NCBI GenBank assembly: GCA_028386065.3 | Contig: JAKUCV010004460.1 | Location: forward strand, 1 to 64,000 | Direction: 5' to 3' | DNA length: 64,000 nt | DNA from: Turnera subulata | Taxonomy: Eukaryota > Streptophyta > Magnoliopsida > Malpighiales > Passifloraceae | Part shown: piece by piece, positions 20,738 through 33,274 of the stretch | How the letters are laid out: each line of letters starts with the position of its first letter | Position numbering within the stretch: position 1 is the stretch's first letter | Translations under genes and position numbers: made by a program | The notes under the pieces: model-generated | Database searches by the model: none | Seen by the model: the letters and a program-made list of their open reading frames with translations, nothing else | What the model was told of the DNA's origin: nothing

Positions 20738-23133
20738 ATGGCCGCCGTTCATCCTGAACCCATAAACCATCTTGCCTTGACATTATCTCAACGTCTCGAC
20801 CTACTCAAGAGTAGTGCAACCTCTATATCTTCCGCCACCGCTGACGCCGCCTCCGCCGTCGCCGCCACCACCACCACCGCCAGAGATTTCAACGACTTAC
20901 CCGACGATGTGCTCCTCCACATACTCGGATACCTTCCCAGCACCAAAGAGGCAATACAAGCCTCCTTAATCTCCCGTAGATGGCGTAACCTCTGGCTTCA
21001 TCTCCCTAACCTCCTCTTCCCCAAAACCAACAACCTAAAGACGGGCACGGAGAAAACCCTAAGAGCATCAGCCACGTTCATCCATAGAGCCCTAGCTCTC
21101 CGTTCCCCCCACCCTCCCCAGATCCAAAAGTTCTATATTCAATATCAATCCTCTTATGATTACCCCCTTCCTTCATCTATAGAGAGGATGCGTGACATGG
21201 AATCATGGGTGTATTATGCCATCCACCATGATGTCCAAGAACTAGACCTTGATTTGTCTGCTTTTAGGTATTGTTACTATCATTTTTATTCTGGTATTTT
21301 TATGCTAACAAGGATCAAATGCCTCACATCCTTGAGGTTACAAGGATTCAGGTTTTCGGGCCTCGACGTGAGTGATTTACTTTCGTGCTGTGAGAACTTA
21401 GAAAGTTTTTCTCTTGGGGATATTTATGAATTGAGTTCAAGAGATTCAGTTATTAAGATTCATTCCCTTAAGCTCAAGAAGTTGAACCTTGGCTTCTATT
21501 GTAATAGAACCCAGTCTCTCGAGATTGATTGTCCAAATCTTACTTCATTAGTAATGACTCACTTCGTCGTGCGAGAGGTTCATTTCAAGGACGTGTCAAG
21601 CTTGGATAGTGCAACTGTCTACTTCTGGCATCAATACTATGAGCAGTGGGAAAGTGTTGTGAAGTCACTTGTGCATCATGTAAAGCATCTTGGAACCCGG
21701 AATTGGGGGCTTCAGGTAGTACTCTACATAATCTCAATATTACTTCCTCAGAGCTTTTGAAATGAACAAGTTTGATGTTTCTCTAGTGGTACTAGGAAAT
21801 AGTTTGAGACAACATAATGCATTGTTTTTGTCATTTTAATGCTAAAATGCATTCTTCTTGTTATGATTGTGCACTGGATGCCTCGTTATTATAGTTCATC
21901 AAGAATTTTTTTGATAAAAAGTTCATCAAGAATTACTTCTTGTGGATTAAAAATATTTAGCACTGTTCTTTTCCATACAAATTGGCCAATAAGCTTCAAT
22001 GCAAAACTAATAAAACTAACTTAATGTAGAATAACAAGAGGGATAGAGAGTAGAAATACAAAAAAAAAAAGCAATTCTAAGCTCCATTTCAATCAGAATT
22101 GAAATTGGTACAATAGACTGTTTAGTTTGACTAGAAAAATCACAGGGATCCTTAAAAATACAGCCATCATCATAGTCAACAGTAACTTATTAAATTAGAC
22201 CAGATAAAAGAACAAAATATTAAATAATAAGCTCCTCTGTCAATAATTGGCATTTTCTTTGTATGTTCAATGGCCCAACTTTCATAGAAATTTTGTTATC
22301 ATTCTAAGAATACAATTGTGTACCCGTGCCGTGAGACAAGGTTTGATCTCCATTGTGATTGTGAAACTATATATATGAACATTTAATACCGACAGTATCA
22401 CTTCTTATATATGTTTGATTATGAAAGTTATGTCTTATACTTGTTTGATTATGAAAAGTTCTGGATAAGTAATAAAGATGCACTAGTAAGAGTATTTCTG
22501 GAATGCTTACTTTTGTGCATAGTCTCTATTTCTAAAGGCTCCATCGAAACATGGCCTCCTTGAAAGTCTTGTTTGCAACCTCAAGCACCTGGAAATTCGA
22601 ACTGGCTACTCCAAGTTTGAAGTTCTTGATTTGGCTTCCTTCCTCCAGCTTTTCCCCAACCTGGAGTCGTTGGTCCTAGAATCTCCTAGTGATGATTTTC
22701 GAAACAAGAGACATGTAAGTGTTGTTTCTTACAATATCTTTATCAGCATCATTCCTTAACTGGCTGTTCAACTGAAGCCTTCTTTTCTTTCCAGTATCGC
22801 GTGCCTGATTATCGGTATCCACAGTTGGAAGCAAGTGAATGGAAGGCAATTTTGGAGCAACCGATCCACCTTCAACTACCCAGCCTAAAGCTAGTCAAAA
22901 TTAAAGATTTTAGACAGACCACCCAGGAAGTTATTTTCCTTTCATATCTACTATTGCACGGACATGCTCTAGAAAAGATAGTTCTTGATCGTCCAGAAGA
23001 GAAAGGCAATTTCACAGTTCAACCAATTGTGTTGCGTCGGAAACCGAAGAAAATGAGGGTCAAAGATGGTGATATGAAGAAATTCGAGCTTAGCGTACGC
23101 AACAGCGAAATTATCATCTTTGTTCGCAATTAA
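20738..23133 (+). CDS. F-box/LRR-repeat protein with FBD domain, intact (copy 4)
   Basis: Predicted exons 20738-21715, 22523-22714 and 22795-23133, all phase 0, giving 502 residues. Order: an Ala/Ser/Thr-rich stretch (about 26-48), F-box (about 50-90; FNDLPDDVLLHILGYLPS, SRRWRNLW), LRR-type repeats with KCLTSLRLQGF and DCPNLTSLVMTHF, and an FBD tail (PIHLQLPSLKLVKIKDF, EVIFLSYLLLHGHALEKIV). Compared with the dead copy 3 it lacks about 20 residues after LDLSAF, replaced by YCYYHFYSGIFM without breaking the frame, so one LRR strand is altered. Intron 1 (807 bp) contains a poly(T) micro-insertion (21893-21934) and shares a short AGCAATTCTAAGC segment with intron 1 of copy 2. Probable SCF substrate receptor, target unknown. 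Confidence 0.88.
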
Positions 23134-23714
23134 ATCCAATATTATCTTTCGGCCATGTACGAATCAAATTGCCCTCGGAAACATGCCTTGCATTTCCTAG
23201 TTGAATATGGGTTTGTGAATTTTCTTTGGACTGATTTTATGAATTATATCGATGCAATGGATTGGTTTGGATCATATTCTTCACCAAATCATTCATACGC
23301 CTCAGCAAAAACATAACATAATTGCAGTTTTCAATGGAAGCGGATGTTGACATTCAAAAACCCTAAATATCAGACTTTAAACCCTAAATTCTAAATTTTA
23401 AAATCCTAAACCTAAATTTAAATTTCTAAAATCTTAAATCTAAACCATGTATATTATGCCCAAATTTAACCATGTAGATTTATGAACCAATTAGCATTGA
23501 GTCCTAAAAAAAAAATCATGTAGATTTAAGACTAGTCAATAACTTAAAAATATAAAAAAGGTGCCAAACAGGCCCTTTAGGATTTAAGATGTTCTTGTTC
23601 TATATAATAATCACAAACGACAAATCATAAGTCTCGACCGTATACTACTTTTGCTCCAGTCTTTACCCTTGCGGCTACCTAGCTAGGGGTTTCTTTTCCT
23701 GCAAAGCCCTAACC
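23134..23714. other. spacer between F-box copies 4 and 5
   Basis: AT-rich. 23355-23445 has degenerate AAACCCTAAA-like units, which are telomere-motif-like but not a clean array. 23471-23528 holds a short insertion ending in poly(A) between direct repeats. No gene. Confidence 0.55.
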
Positions 23715-25954
23715 ATGCCGGAACACGCTCCATATGTGATCAACTTCTCCGATTCGCTCCTTCGAAAGTTGATCCAGCTCAAGTACGAACTACAAAAGAA
23801 AAAGGAAATCGAATTAGAAGAGGAAAAGCGAAGGCAAAAGCAACAGGAAGAAGAAAGAGGAGAAGGCGAAGAAGAAGAAGAAGAAGAAAACGAAGAAGTA
23901 TCAGACCTGACAAACCCTAATGATACTCCTCGTCAAACCACCATAAACGATTTACCTGACAAAATTCTCATCCAGATCCTCTCTCACCTCCCCACCTTTG
24001 ACGCCATCGGTGCCTCCTTCATCTCCCGCCGGTGGCGCAACCTCTGGTTTCGTGTCCCTGCCCTAATCTTCCCCAACAACTACCAGACCACACTATTCAT
24101 CCACAGAACCATAAACACCCGCCCCCCAAGCTCTGCTCCTCTCAAGAAGTTCGCTCTCCAGCTTGAACGTTACGGTGATGTGGACACTGATCTTTGGATA
24201 TGGCTTCGCTACGCGATCAACCGTTCTGTTCAAGAGATAGACCTCGATATCCCTACAAATTTCCCTCACCTCTCCATTCTTACCCATCCGTGCATTAGGG
24301 TTTTGAAGATCACGCAGAGGAATTCGGTCTTGCAAGACAGTAATGACTTCTTGAGGCTCAAAGGATCACTAACCTCGCTGTCCCTGAATACGGTTCGCTT
24401 GAGTGATGACATGGTGGGTGAGCTGATCTCTGGGTTGGACAACTTGCGGAGTTTCTCCCTCGAGCGGTGCAAAGGGATCAAGGATGTGAAGATCTGTTCG
24501 ACCAGGCTTAGGGAACTGAAGCTCAGGTTCTTTCAGGAGAAAGAAGGGTCACTAGAGATCGATTGTCCAATGCTTGGGGTGTTTACTTTGGAGCGTTTTG
24601 AGGTTGGGGAATATGATATCAAGAAGTTTTCGAGACTGGTTGAAGCTAGGGTTTCGTTCTTGCATAAATTAGAGTATTACGACACCTGGTTAAAGGTTGT
24701 GACGTCGTTTCCCAGGGTGATGTATCTTTCTACTCAAAACTGGGGGCCTCAGGTAACTTTTTCTCTTCTCTGTCTTATAAACGCTGATGATGTTTATTAA
24801 TTTGATGAAAAATAAAAGCCTTTATGCTGGTCCTTAATTTTGAACTGTAATTCTTAGCAATCCCTATATGTGCATGATATATATACTTTGAGACACAGGT
24901 TAAATTGGCTGGTATAAATTTTACCACTGTGGATGATCTGAGGAAGAAAGGAGGTTATGGACGCAGGTTCTTTAATTTTTGGGGAACATAGTTAGTTGTT
25001 TTAATTAAATAGTCAATTTTCAGTGTATAGAGATTTTTATAGTAATTCATGTCCTTAGGGGACACACATAGTTTATGGACAAACACCACAAATGCATATG
25101 GATGGTAGATCATATTGCCTGTTTCCTAAATTTTAATTTTTCCTGTGAATTCGTTAAATGTTACAGCTAAAATTGGTTTATGGTTAATTATATATGGGCT
25201 AATACATATATGATAGAAAACCAAATCTGTATAGTGCTCGTCTGAAACTCTGCAAGTATGGTTCATGTTATTTTGTGGACAAATTTTATCTCGGATGTAG
25301 ATGAGGCTTCTTCCATTTATGCTTCCGTATAATTTTGTATGCAGCTTGTATTATCCAAAGACCTCTCCGACAATTCTCTACTTACCAATCTAAGGCAATT
25401 GGAGCTGGAAACCGACTTTTCGAAGTATGATATGCTAGGGGTAGCTTCATTTCTTGAAACTTCACTCTATCTTGAGAGACTAATCCTGAAACCTCTTCAT
25501 TCCACAATAGATGAGGTAAGCTTTTATATCCTTTCAAGCCGTATACTTTTACATCCAATTGTTGATTTTGTATTCTATCAGTTCATCTCGTTCTTTTGTT
25601 GTTTGGATTTTGCAGGGAGACTATTGTGAATATTTTGACCTCAAGAAAATGAAGGCGCTTTTTAATAAGCACATCAACCTCAGCATACCTAGCCTTAAAG
25701 AAGTTGAATTAAAAGAAATTAAGGCAACCAAGAGTGAGGCAATCTTTCTTTCATTTCTTGTACTGCATGGAGTAGCTCTTGAAAAGATCGATATGACACT
25801 GCTAACAGAGGGTCTACCAGAAGGCGTTTCACTTCCCCCAGTTACAATTCGTAGACTGCTCCCCCAGGAAAAGATCTGTAGGGAAGAAGCGAAGAATGTC
25901 AAGTTTGATCTTGTGGAGGATGGAATCCACACTGTTTACAAGAAAAAAAAATGA
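23715..25954 (+). CDS. F-box/LRR-repeat protein with FBD domain, charged N-terminus (copy 5)
   Basis: Predicted exons 23715-24752, 25345-25515 and 25616-25954, phase 0, 515 residues. It differs from the neighbours at the N-terminus: a Lys/Glu-rich helix, probably coiled coil (about 18-60), replaces the Thr run. The F-box is at about 77-115 (INDLPDKILIQILSHLPTFD, SRRWRNLWFRVP). Leucine-rich repeats follow (SLTSLSLNTVRL, LDNLRSFSLERC, DCPMLGVFTLERF). The FBD tail is INLSIPSLKEVELKEIKATK and EAIFLSFLVLHGVALEKI, ending in basic residues (YKKKK). Last-exon length (339 nt) is identical to copies 2 and 4 despite the divergence. Likely an SCF adaptor; substrate unknown. Confidence 0.88.
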
Positions 25955-26319
25955 AGCCTTGACTTGATTGTTTCGTTTTAGAGACACTAGCATGTTCTGT
26001 TTGCTCCAGAAATATGGAAAAGGATCTTGTTTCACTATTTGCTATGGTTAACGGGCAGCGACTGTTCTTATTTCAGCCTGAATTTTCTATTAATTCATAG
26101 CGTTTTAGAAAAAGATTTACATCTTAATAACAATTGGCACCCCGTTTTTTTTTTTTTGATACTAATCGAATTTATTGATAATAAAACAAAGAGTACAGTG
26201 AAATGAAAGTAAAAAGGTGAGCCTAAAAAGGTGAGCCAACAAGGGGCTGGCTATACTAAATAAAAACAGGGGATTACATAATCAAAGAGGAGAGTACAAA
26301 AGGAGATGGAGATAGGAAG

Positions 26320-29300
26320 CTAAAGTCTTAAAGGCTTGCCCTTCCATAGTTTAACGAAGGATGCATTGGATATCACCATGGAGGAGGAATAGGGGAAGGA
26401 AGGGTGGGTGCTTTTGATCCACCAGGTTGCTCTTGCTAATGTAAGATTGAAAACGTGATCCCAACGCGGTTCTTTGCCGTTGAAAATAAAATCGTTCCGC
26501 GTGAGCCAAAGTGACCAGATGACTGCAGAGCCAACGATGAGCCAGCAAGCTTTGTTGTATTTATTTTCCACAAGTGAGGGATATTGGTAAAACCAAAGAG
26601 AGCAGGAGGCTGGTGTGATCCAAGAAACTCCCCACCAGTCACATATTTTTTGCCGCAGGATCCAGGAGAAATTGCAAAGGAGGAAAAGATGTGATGAGGT
26701 TTTAGGGTGTAAAGAGCAAAATGGGCAGATTGAGGCATCTTGCTGCAGTATGCCTCTACAAAAGAGGGTTTCCCTTGTTGGTATACCGTTCATAAAAATC
26801 AGCCACAAAAAGCATTTGATCTTTGGGGGCAAGATGGATAACCAGACAAAGGGGATATTATTGTTTAGGGAAGAGGCTTTGAGAATGAAATTGTAGCCGG
26901 CTTTGATGGAAAATCCTTTAAGAGGGTCTGGATTCCAGGTGAAGCAATCTGAGGTCGATGGGGACAAGTGGGTGTCATTTAATTCTGCAAGGATGAGGAG
27001 GCAATCATCCCTTTCCCAAGAGTACAATTTGCATCGCCATGGCCAAGCATCAGTGAAATTTGAGGTAAGAATAGCGTGGGCTTCAACAAGGGAGGCATTG
27101 GGGATCAAGGAGTTTCGGAAGAGACGAGGGAAGCAAATTTGTAGTGGGCCGAAGGAGACTGACCAAAAAATAATCAGGCTGCCATTACCAATTTTGATAC
27201 TGATCTCGTCAGCGAGAGGCACCGTGGTTTGGCTGTTGGAGCTGGAGGAGAGATAAATATTTTTCCAGATTGGGGAGCATTTCGAAAGATTAGAAGAGGG
27301 TGCAATGGAACTTAATGGGGCTTCGCATTTATGCTTGATCAGTTTGAGGCAACCGGTATCTGGAAAATTGAGATACTTCCAGTACCACTTGAACAAAAAG
27401 CTCTGATTCTTTGCAAGGAGGGATACGATGCCGAGCCCTCCTAGTTCCTTAGGCTTAACAATTTTCGACCAAGCAACGAGGCAGATTTTATTTCGATTAG
27501 AGGAACCATTCCAAAAGAATTCTCTTTGGAACCTGACAAGTTTATTAGCCACAGATATAGAAATTTTGAAAAGTGATAAGTAATACAGGGGAAGAGAAGA
27601 GAGAACAGACCGAATTAGAGTGACCCTGCCTGCAACAGATAGGAATTTGGATTTCCAGGCTTTGAGTTTTCTTTTGAATTTTTCGATAATGGGATTCCAA
27701 TTTGCAGTCTTTTGCATGTTGGTGCTGAGGGGGAGACCGAGGTAATTAAAGGGAAGGAAATCAGCCCTGCAATGGAGTCTAGACGCCAAGGAGTGCACCG
27801 AATTTGAGTCAATATTTATCCCAACCAAAAGCACTCTTGTGGAAGTTGATGCTAAGTCCGGAGAGGAGTTCAAAACATCTTAGGACGCGTTTGAGGTTGA
27901 GTAGAGAATCATAGTCCGCCTTGGAGAATATGAGGGTGTCGTCGGCATATTGCAACAGAGAGACAAAGACACCATTGAGAGTCATGTCATGAAAAATACC
28001 TTTGGAGATGGCCTGAGAGAACATGGAGTTATGCACTTCAGAGGCGATAATAAATAAGAAAGGGGAAAGGGTCTCCCTGTTTAAGGCCTTTGCTCATAAA
28101 AAATTCGGGGGATGGAGAGCCATTGACGAGGAAAAAAATTTTGGAGGTCTGGAGGCAAGCACGAATCCAAGTTATCCAAGACTGTCCGAAACCCATAGCT
28201 TTAAGGACTTGACATAAAAAGTCCCATGATATGGAATCAAAAGCCTTGCGAAAGTCCAATTTCCAGATGACAGCTTTTTGTTTGGCTTTTTTCAGACTAT
28301 GAACCACCTCAGATGCAAGGAGGGCGCCATCTTGGATGTATCGACATTCGACAAAGGCGGATTGATGGTTGTTGATGATGGAGGGGAGCGCCGGCTTCAA
28401 TCTAAGGGAGAGGATTTTGGAGATGATCTTGTAAATCCCACTCACTAAAGTGATGGGCCTAAAGTCATCAAACGTCTCAGATTCCTTTTTATTTGCAACC
28501 AAGGTAATGTAGGAGAAATTTAGACCTTTTTGGAGAGAGCCTATGACAAAGAACTCATTAATAAGGTCAAATAAATCAGATTTTAAGGAGTCCCAACATT
28601 TCTTGTAAAATAGGAAATTCAAACCGTCGGGGCCGAGTGCCTTGTCACTGTCGCAAGCCCAAATAACAGCTTTGATTTCATCAAAGGAGATGGGTTTTTC
28701 AAGATCACGAGCAACCTGAGAATCAATAGTCGGAAGGGGGATAGCACCAATAGAAGGCCGAGATGACAGAGGTTCAGTATACAGCTTGGAGAGGAAAGAA
28801 GCGGCTTCCTTTTTTATCAAATTTGGGTCTTCTAGCAAGGTTGCGTCGTGGAGAATGGAAGTGATTTTATTCCTTCGGCCCCTAGCACAAGCAGAGAGGT
28901 GAAAGAAACGGGTGTTTCGATCGCCCAACCTAAGGCACTGAATACGAGATTTTTGCCTCCAAGTGATCTCCTTCAGTTTTGATTTTTTAGAGAATTCATC
29001 TTTCTTTTTGAAGAGGTCTTCTGATTCGTGTGGAAGAAGGGATCTTGTTTCGGTAGCCAATTCTAGGGATTCTATGTCCTGCTGCAGCTGTAAAAGGGCC
29101 GAGTCAACGTTTCCGAAAACAGACTTGTTCCAAGAGGATAACTCTTTTCGCAGTAGGCTTAATTTCCTAAGAAGTCTGAATCTCCCAGGAGTCTGTGTTT
29201 CAATATTATCCCACATTATTTTGATAGCATTCTCGAAATCAGGATGAGCCCACCAAGCAGATAGAGCTCTGAACGGTTTGAAGCCCCAGTCAATAGTATC

Positions 29301-29990
29301 TTGGGCTAAAATCAGGGGCCAGTGATCGGAGGAGTTTCTAAACCCAGATTTAAGACAGATTTTGGGGAAGAGTGTGGCCCATTCTTGTTCAGCCATCGCT
29401 CTATCTATTCTGCTAGTGCCTATGGAGTTTTCCCATGTGAAACACTTGTCCATTAGATTGAACTCAAAGAGTTGGAGGGTATGCATGAAATTGTGAAGTG
29501 CTTTCGAACCAGCATTACACAATTTGCCACTCTTTCTATTGAGGGGGGATAGAGTCTCGTTGAAGTCCCCAATTACAAGCGGGGGGGAAGTGAAAGAGGG
29601 TTTGAGACTAGCAAGAGTAGACCACATGGATATCCTTTCGGCAACATCAGAGGCACTGTGGTCACAACATATACAGATGTCAATATTTCCTGGAGAAAAG
29701 GTGCCTTCTGCAAGAATCCAATTTTGACCAGAAGTATGGTTGTGACATGAGAAGGAGTCTGTATCCCACAATAAAAGCAGACCTCCAGAATTTCCAGAGG
29801 AGTTAACAGCAACAAAATCGAAGTTTGGGTAATCATAGAAAAAACAACAAAGATTTAAATGGAAATTTTGAATTTTGGTTTCACAGAGAAAGATGAGCTT
29901 AGCTGACAATTTATGAACTAGAGATTTCACTTGATGTTGTTTGGATGCCGAATTAGCACCCCTCAAATTCCATGAAACATGACTAAACAT
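26320..29990 (-). pseudogene. LINE ORF2: endonuclease, reverse transcriptase, zf-RVT
   Basis: The 5' piece (28038-29990) starts MFSHVSWNLRGANSASKQ and has apurinic-type endonuclease landmarks: WNLRG, FLCETK, IGDFNETLSP, SRIDRAM and SDHWPLIL. The polymerase follows: QSAFVECRYIQDG, WKLDFRKAFDSISWDFL (first catalytic Asp) and KGLKQGDP. The frame then breaks near 28040 and continues in 27809-28036 with the catalytic box LLQYADDTLIF, breaks again near 27830, and continues in 26320-27873 through FNYLGLPLS, GLGIVSLLAKN and a Cys/His zinc-binding end (CPFCSLHPKTSSHLFLLC). All catalytic motifs are present, so inactivation seems due to only two indels. It would nick DNA and copy LINE RNA in the nucleus. 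Confidence 0.9.
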
Positions 29991-30031
29991 AAGGAAAAAG
30001 GAGAGAGCACACTAAAAAATGAGAATTACCT

Positions 30032-32554
30032 TCAAATAGTGCGTGATTTGCACCAGTCAAAGCCTTCTTTTACGATCAAGGCAACAGTTGCATCACGTAC
30101 ACCATCAGGGTTATTAGAGCAGTCCCATCCAAGAGAGTCGGCAATTTGGATTGTGGAGTTAGCTTCGTTACTGCAAAAAGGAACAGGGTGGGTGAAATAG
30201 ATGGGGGAAGGTGACGAAATTTGAGGTGAAGAATTGGGGGCAGTTTCAGTGGGGTGGCTGCAGGTGGACGGGAGAAGAGAGTGGATAGCTTGTTTTGGTT
30301 TCTTCTCCTTTTTTCTTTTGGTGATGCGTTTGGATTTCAGGGCTTTATCCAGGTTTTGAATAGTAATGTTAGAACGTGTATTTGGTGTCAGAGAACTGTC
30401 TAGGGAGGAAGGGGAATTCGGGCTTGTGAGATGGTGATAGGATGGGGAGAGGGAAGGAATATACTTTGGGCTAGAAAACGGGAGGGTGGAGGTTGGGCTG
30501 ATAAAGGGGTATGGGCCAAGGGTCAAGCTTGAGCTGGTAGAGGGGGGTGGGTCGGCGAAGAGGGTGGTTGAAGAAATGTATTGGGATTGAGAGGGAGGGA
30601 TGGGCCGGAAAGGTAAAGTTTTGGTAGTAAGTGAGATCTTTTAATAAGGTGGGTAACAGGCCTAAGGTGAGAGCGAGGTAGGTCTGAATTATTGAAAGAT
30701 ATGACTGGGATAGGGGATGAGAGTCCATGCGAGTAATTGGAAGAGGCAGAGAGTTGGTTTAGGGAATTGGAAGCATTGGAATCAGTTGAGGAATTGCATG
30801 GGGAAGGGAATTGAGTTGCAGCGTATGCGGGTCCAACTGCCAAATTTGAAATGGATGGACTGCATGAAGGTGTTTCGTTGCACGCGAGAACTACAAAGTG
30901 GTTTTGGGAAGTGAGAATATTCGGGCATGTGAGACCTTTTTTCGGTTGATTGGTATTATCAATGATGAGCATTAGGTTGAAGGGATCAGAATCTTTTATG
31001 CCGGAGGATGAGGCGGCAGCGGCGCCAGGGGCTGATATCTTGATGGATGGCGGCGTAGGGGGAGGTGGTTCAGATGAAGCATGCTATTGACCGTAAATTA
31101 AAGGAGAAGTTTGGTAGGTCAAGGGAAAGTCGTGAAGGGAATTATTTGGAGAGGGGAATGAAGAACTGGAGGGGGGGTTAAGGAATTTCATCAATGATGA
31201 TACGAAAAGTGGAGTCGTCAATGAGAGCAGAAATCTCCCAAGCAATCGGTTTAGAAACTGTGGTTATAACTTGAAGAAAGGCATAATCTAATCTGGACTT
31301 ATTTTCAGTCAAGTTGGCGATTTTAATGAGGGAACCAAATCTTGAGACTAGAGTGTGGAAGAAGCCACTTGACCATGCATGGAGGGGTATGCCTCTTGCC
31401 ATGACCCATACTTTGCGGTTTGAAGGGCCATCACTTGTTTGCAATGGTCTCATTAAATCGAAGATGCTTGAGACCCATTCAGGGTTGGAATTGATGAAAC
31501 TGGACATGTCCTTGGGAGAGGGGAATTGAATAATAACAGAATCACCCCCTAGGTCGCTAATGATTACAGGATGGCCATGTTTTAAGAAGAGTTGGGAGAC
31601 TAAGTGAGGGTCGAGCGGCTCTGAGAGAATACCCAGTGCACAGTTGGAAAGCCACTCAGTTTCACATGGGAGAGGCGAGAAGGTGATGTTGGCTTTATCC
31701 GTGATGGGTTGTAGGCGTTTAGGGCTAGGGGATGTTGGACCTTTGATGATATCAACAAAGGATTTTGGGGGGTTTTGATGTGAGAAGGTGGGAGGGAGAG
31801 ATGAGTTATTAAAGTTTTGTGGGGTTTGACGGGTGTGGGGACGGTCGTGGGCAGGTAGGGCTTGTAAAGAACCGTTGCCGACCTGGATATGGTTGATGGA
31901 GGATATCAACCGATTAATGTCTCTGCATGCTCTATATCTCACAAAACCAAAATGCTTACCATTCTTCGCACGTTTAGCAGGGATGTACATGTCAATAATT
32001 TCATCAAATTTGGAGAGAATGACGTGAAGCTCAATCGCAGACCATTGAAGGGGAAGGTTACCAACATAGAGGTTGGTGACTGTCTGATTATTGGATATGT
32101 TTTGAATTTGTTTCTGATTCCATTTGGAGAATTGTTGGGGTTTCAGGTGAGTTTGGATTGGATTACGAAGGGTATTCTTTGTAAGGTTCTGGGTGAGATT
32201 GTTTTTGTGTGGGATTGTAAGTGGTGGGACAACAGGGGGATTTCTAAGATTGGGTGATGGAAGAGGAAGGAGGCTCAGACGAGGCAGGGTGGAGGAGGAC
32301 TGTTTGATACATTGGGCGTAGTCTGGAGGTATGGTGGAGGGTTGCTGTGGGCAGTGGAAGGCGGGTTGTCGTGGTCTATGAAAAAAGGGTTGAGATGCAG
32401 GTTGGTGATTCATGGTAGTGATGGGACTATGGTGAAGGTTAGTGGATTTCTGTGACGGACGGGATGGTTGTGGAAGACCAGGGGATAGGGGTGAACAGGG
32501 GAGTGGTGGGAGTCCGGTGGAGAAGAGAGAGCATGGGAGGACTGTTAAATCCAT
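30032..32554 (-). pseudogene. LINE ORF1: RNA-binding protein (RRM, DUF4283-like)
   Basis: The piece at 31178-32554 (458 residues) starts MDLTVLPCSLFSTG, then a Pro/Ser-rich part, then an RRM (about 155-235) with RNP2 NLYVGNL and RNP1 KHFGFVRYR, then a DUF4283-like region (WLSNCALGILSE, VWVMARGIPLHAWSSGFF, FGSLIKIANLTENKSRLDYA). After a stop at 31178 the Pro/Ser-rich tail appears to run on in other frames through 30523-30972 and 30032-30526. ORF1 proteins coat LINE RNA. An RRM plus DUF4283 pairing is known in plant L1-type elements. Confidence 0.85.
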
Positions 32555-32592
32555 GTTAACTTCCTACTAAAGAGTCTTTTTCTTGGCACCCG

Positions 32593-33265
32593 TTGAGGCT
32601 TATGCTTTAATTCAGCAGACTAGTGATGGATACTAGTTGTGCATCCAATGTTTATTATTCTATTATGAGCTCATATATCTCGTCCATCATCACCATTCTT
32701 TTCAATTATTCTTCTTGTTATTTTCTGAGAATGTTTCAATTATTCTTCTTAGGTATTTTTGTTTTTCAATAAACTAAGCTGGGTTTGCGTTAAGCAACAG
32801 ATTGGAGTTATTCCAATCCATCACTCAAGATAGGAATCCTTTCAAGTGTCCTTGGTAGATGTCCCTCTTGAGATGTCCAAATATGATCAATTGCATAAAC
32901 AGCATTACTAGAATTTGATATTGCAATAGGCGGTTCCTCTTTCTTTTGCTGGGCAGGAGCCTGATGTGCTGGCTTGGGGGAATTCAAAAAAAAAATGTTG
33001 TGTGCCTTAGTACTCTGTAAATGTCCAAGAGTTGGAAGACTGAAACTAAAACTATTAACTATGGACCTAATGAAAACCTAACATATATATATAAACTTGG
33101 CGTGACGACTAGGACGCCAGACTTATGAACTAGTTTTCAAATTTGGATCCGAACAGTTTTTTCCTAATTTAGTAGTAATTATTAATTTAATAGGATTTCT
33201 TGCTTCCCAAGGAAAACAATAATATGTCAGAATATTAATTCTCGCCGACACCACATACTATCGCT
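32593..33265. other. flank between LINE and the split host gene
   Basis: AT-rich host DNA. 32805-32990 holds a short coding-looking fragment on the minus strand (separate entry). Otherwise nothing seen. Confidence 0.5.
32830..32988 (-). pseudogene. C-terminal coding fragment, unrecognised
   Basis: One minus-strand frame reads NSPKPAHQAPAQQKKEEPPI, then YAIDHIWTSQEGHLPRTLER and IPILSDGLE, then a stop. The composition looks like the end of a real protein (Pro/Gln/Lys linker then a compact conserved-looking tail). No start or upstream exon is visible and I do not recognise the family. It may be a gene shred or a last exon. Confidence 0.3.
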
Positions 33266-33274
33266 TATAAAATA
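33266..33274 (+). promoter_or_regulatory. TATA box of the split host gene
   Basis: TATAAAATA stands about 270 bp before the ATG at 33541, with a C/T-rich leader between. Placement by position only. Confidence 0.4.

Larger units (their letters stand above)
26144..32582 (-). mobile_element. near full-length LINE with 9-bp target duplication
   Basis: Poly(T) at the left end marks a minus-strand poly(A) tail. TTGGCACCC at 26134-26142 recurs at 32583-32591. Inside, on the minus strand, are ORF1 (RRM plus DUF4283-like) and ORF2 (endonuclease, reverse transcriptase, zf-RVT). Frame changes break both. At about 6.4 kb it is close to complete. It lies just downstream of F-box copy 5. Confidence 0.93.

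Noticed and set aside
23355..23445. Interstitial telomere repeats
   Set aside because: AAACCCTAAA-like units are degenerate and mixed with AT-rich filler; not a true TTTAGGG array.
32805..33000. Complete small gene
   Set aside because: Only a C-terminal looking piece with a stop; no start or upstream exon, so kept as a low-confidence fragment.
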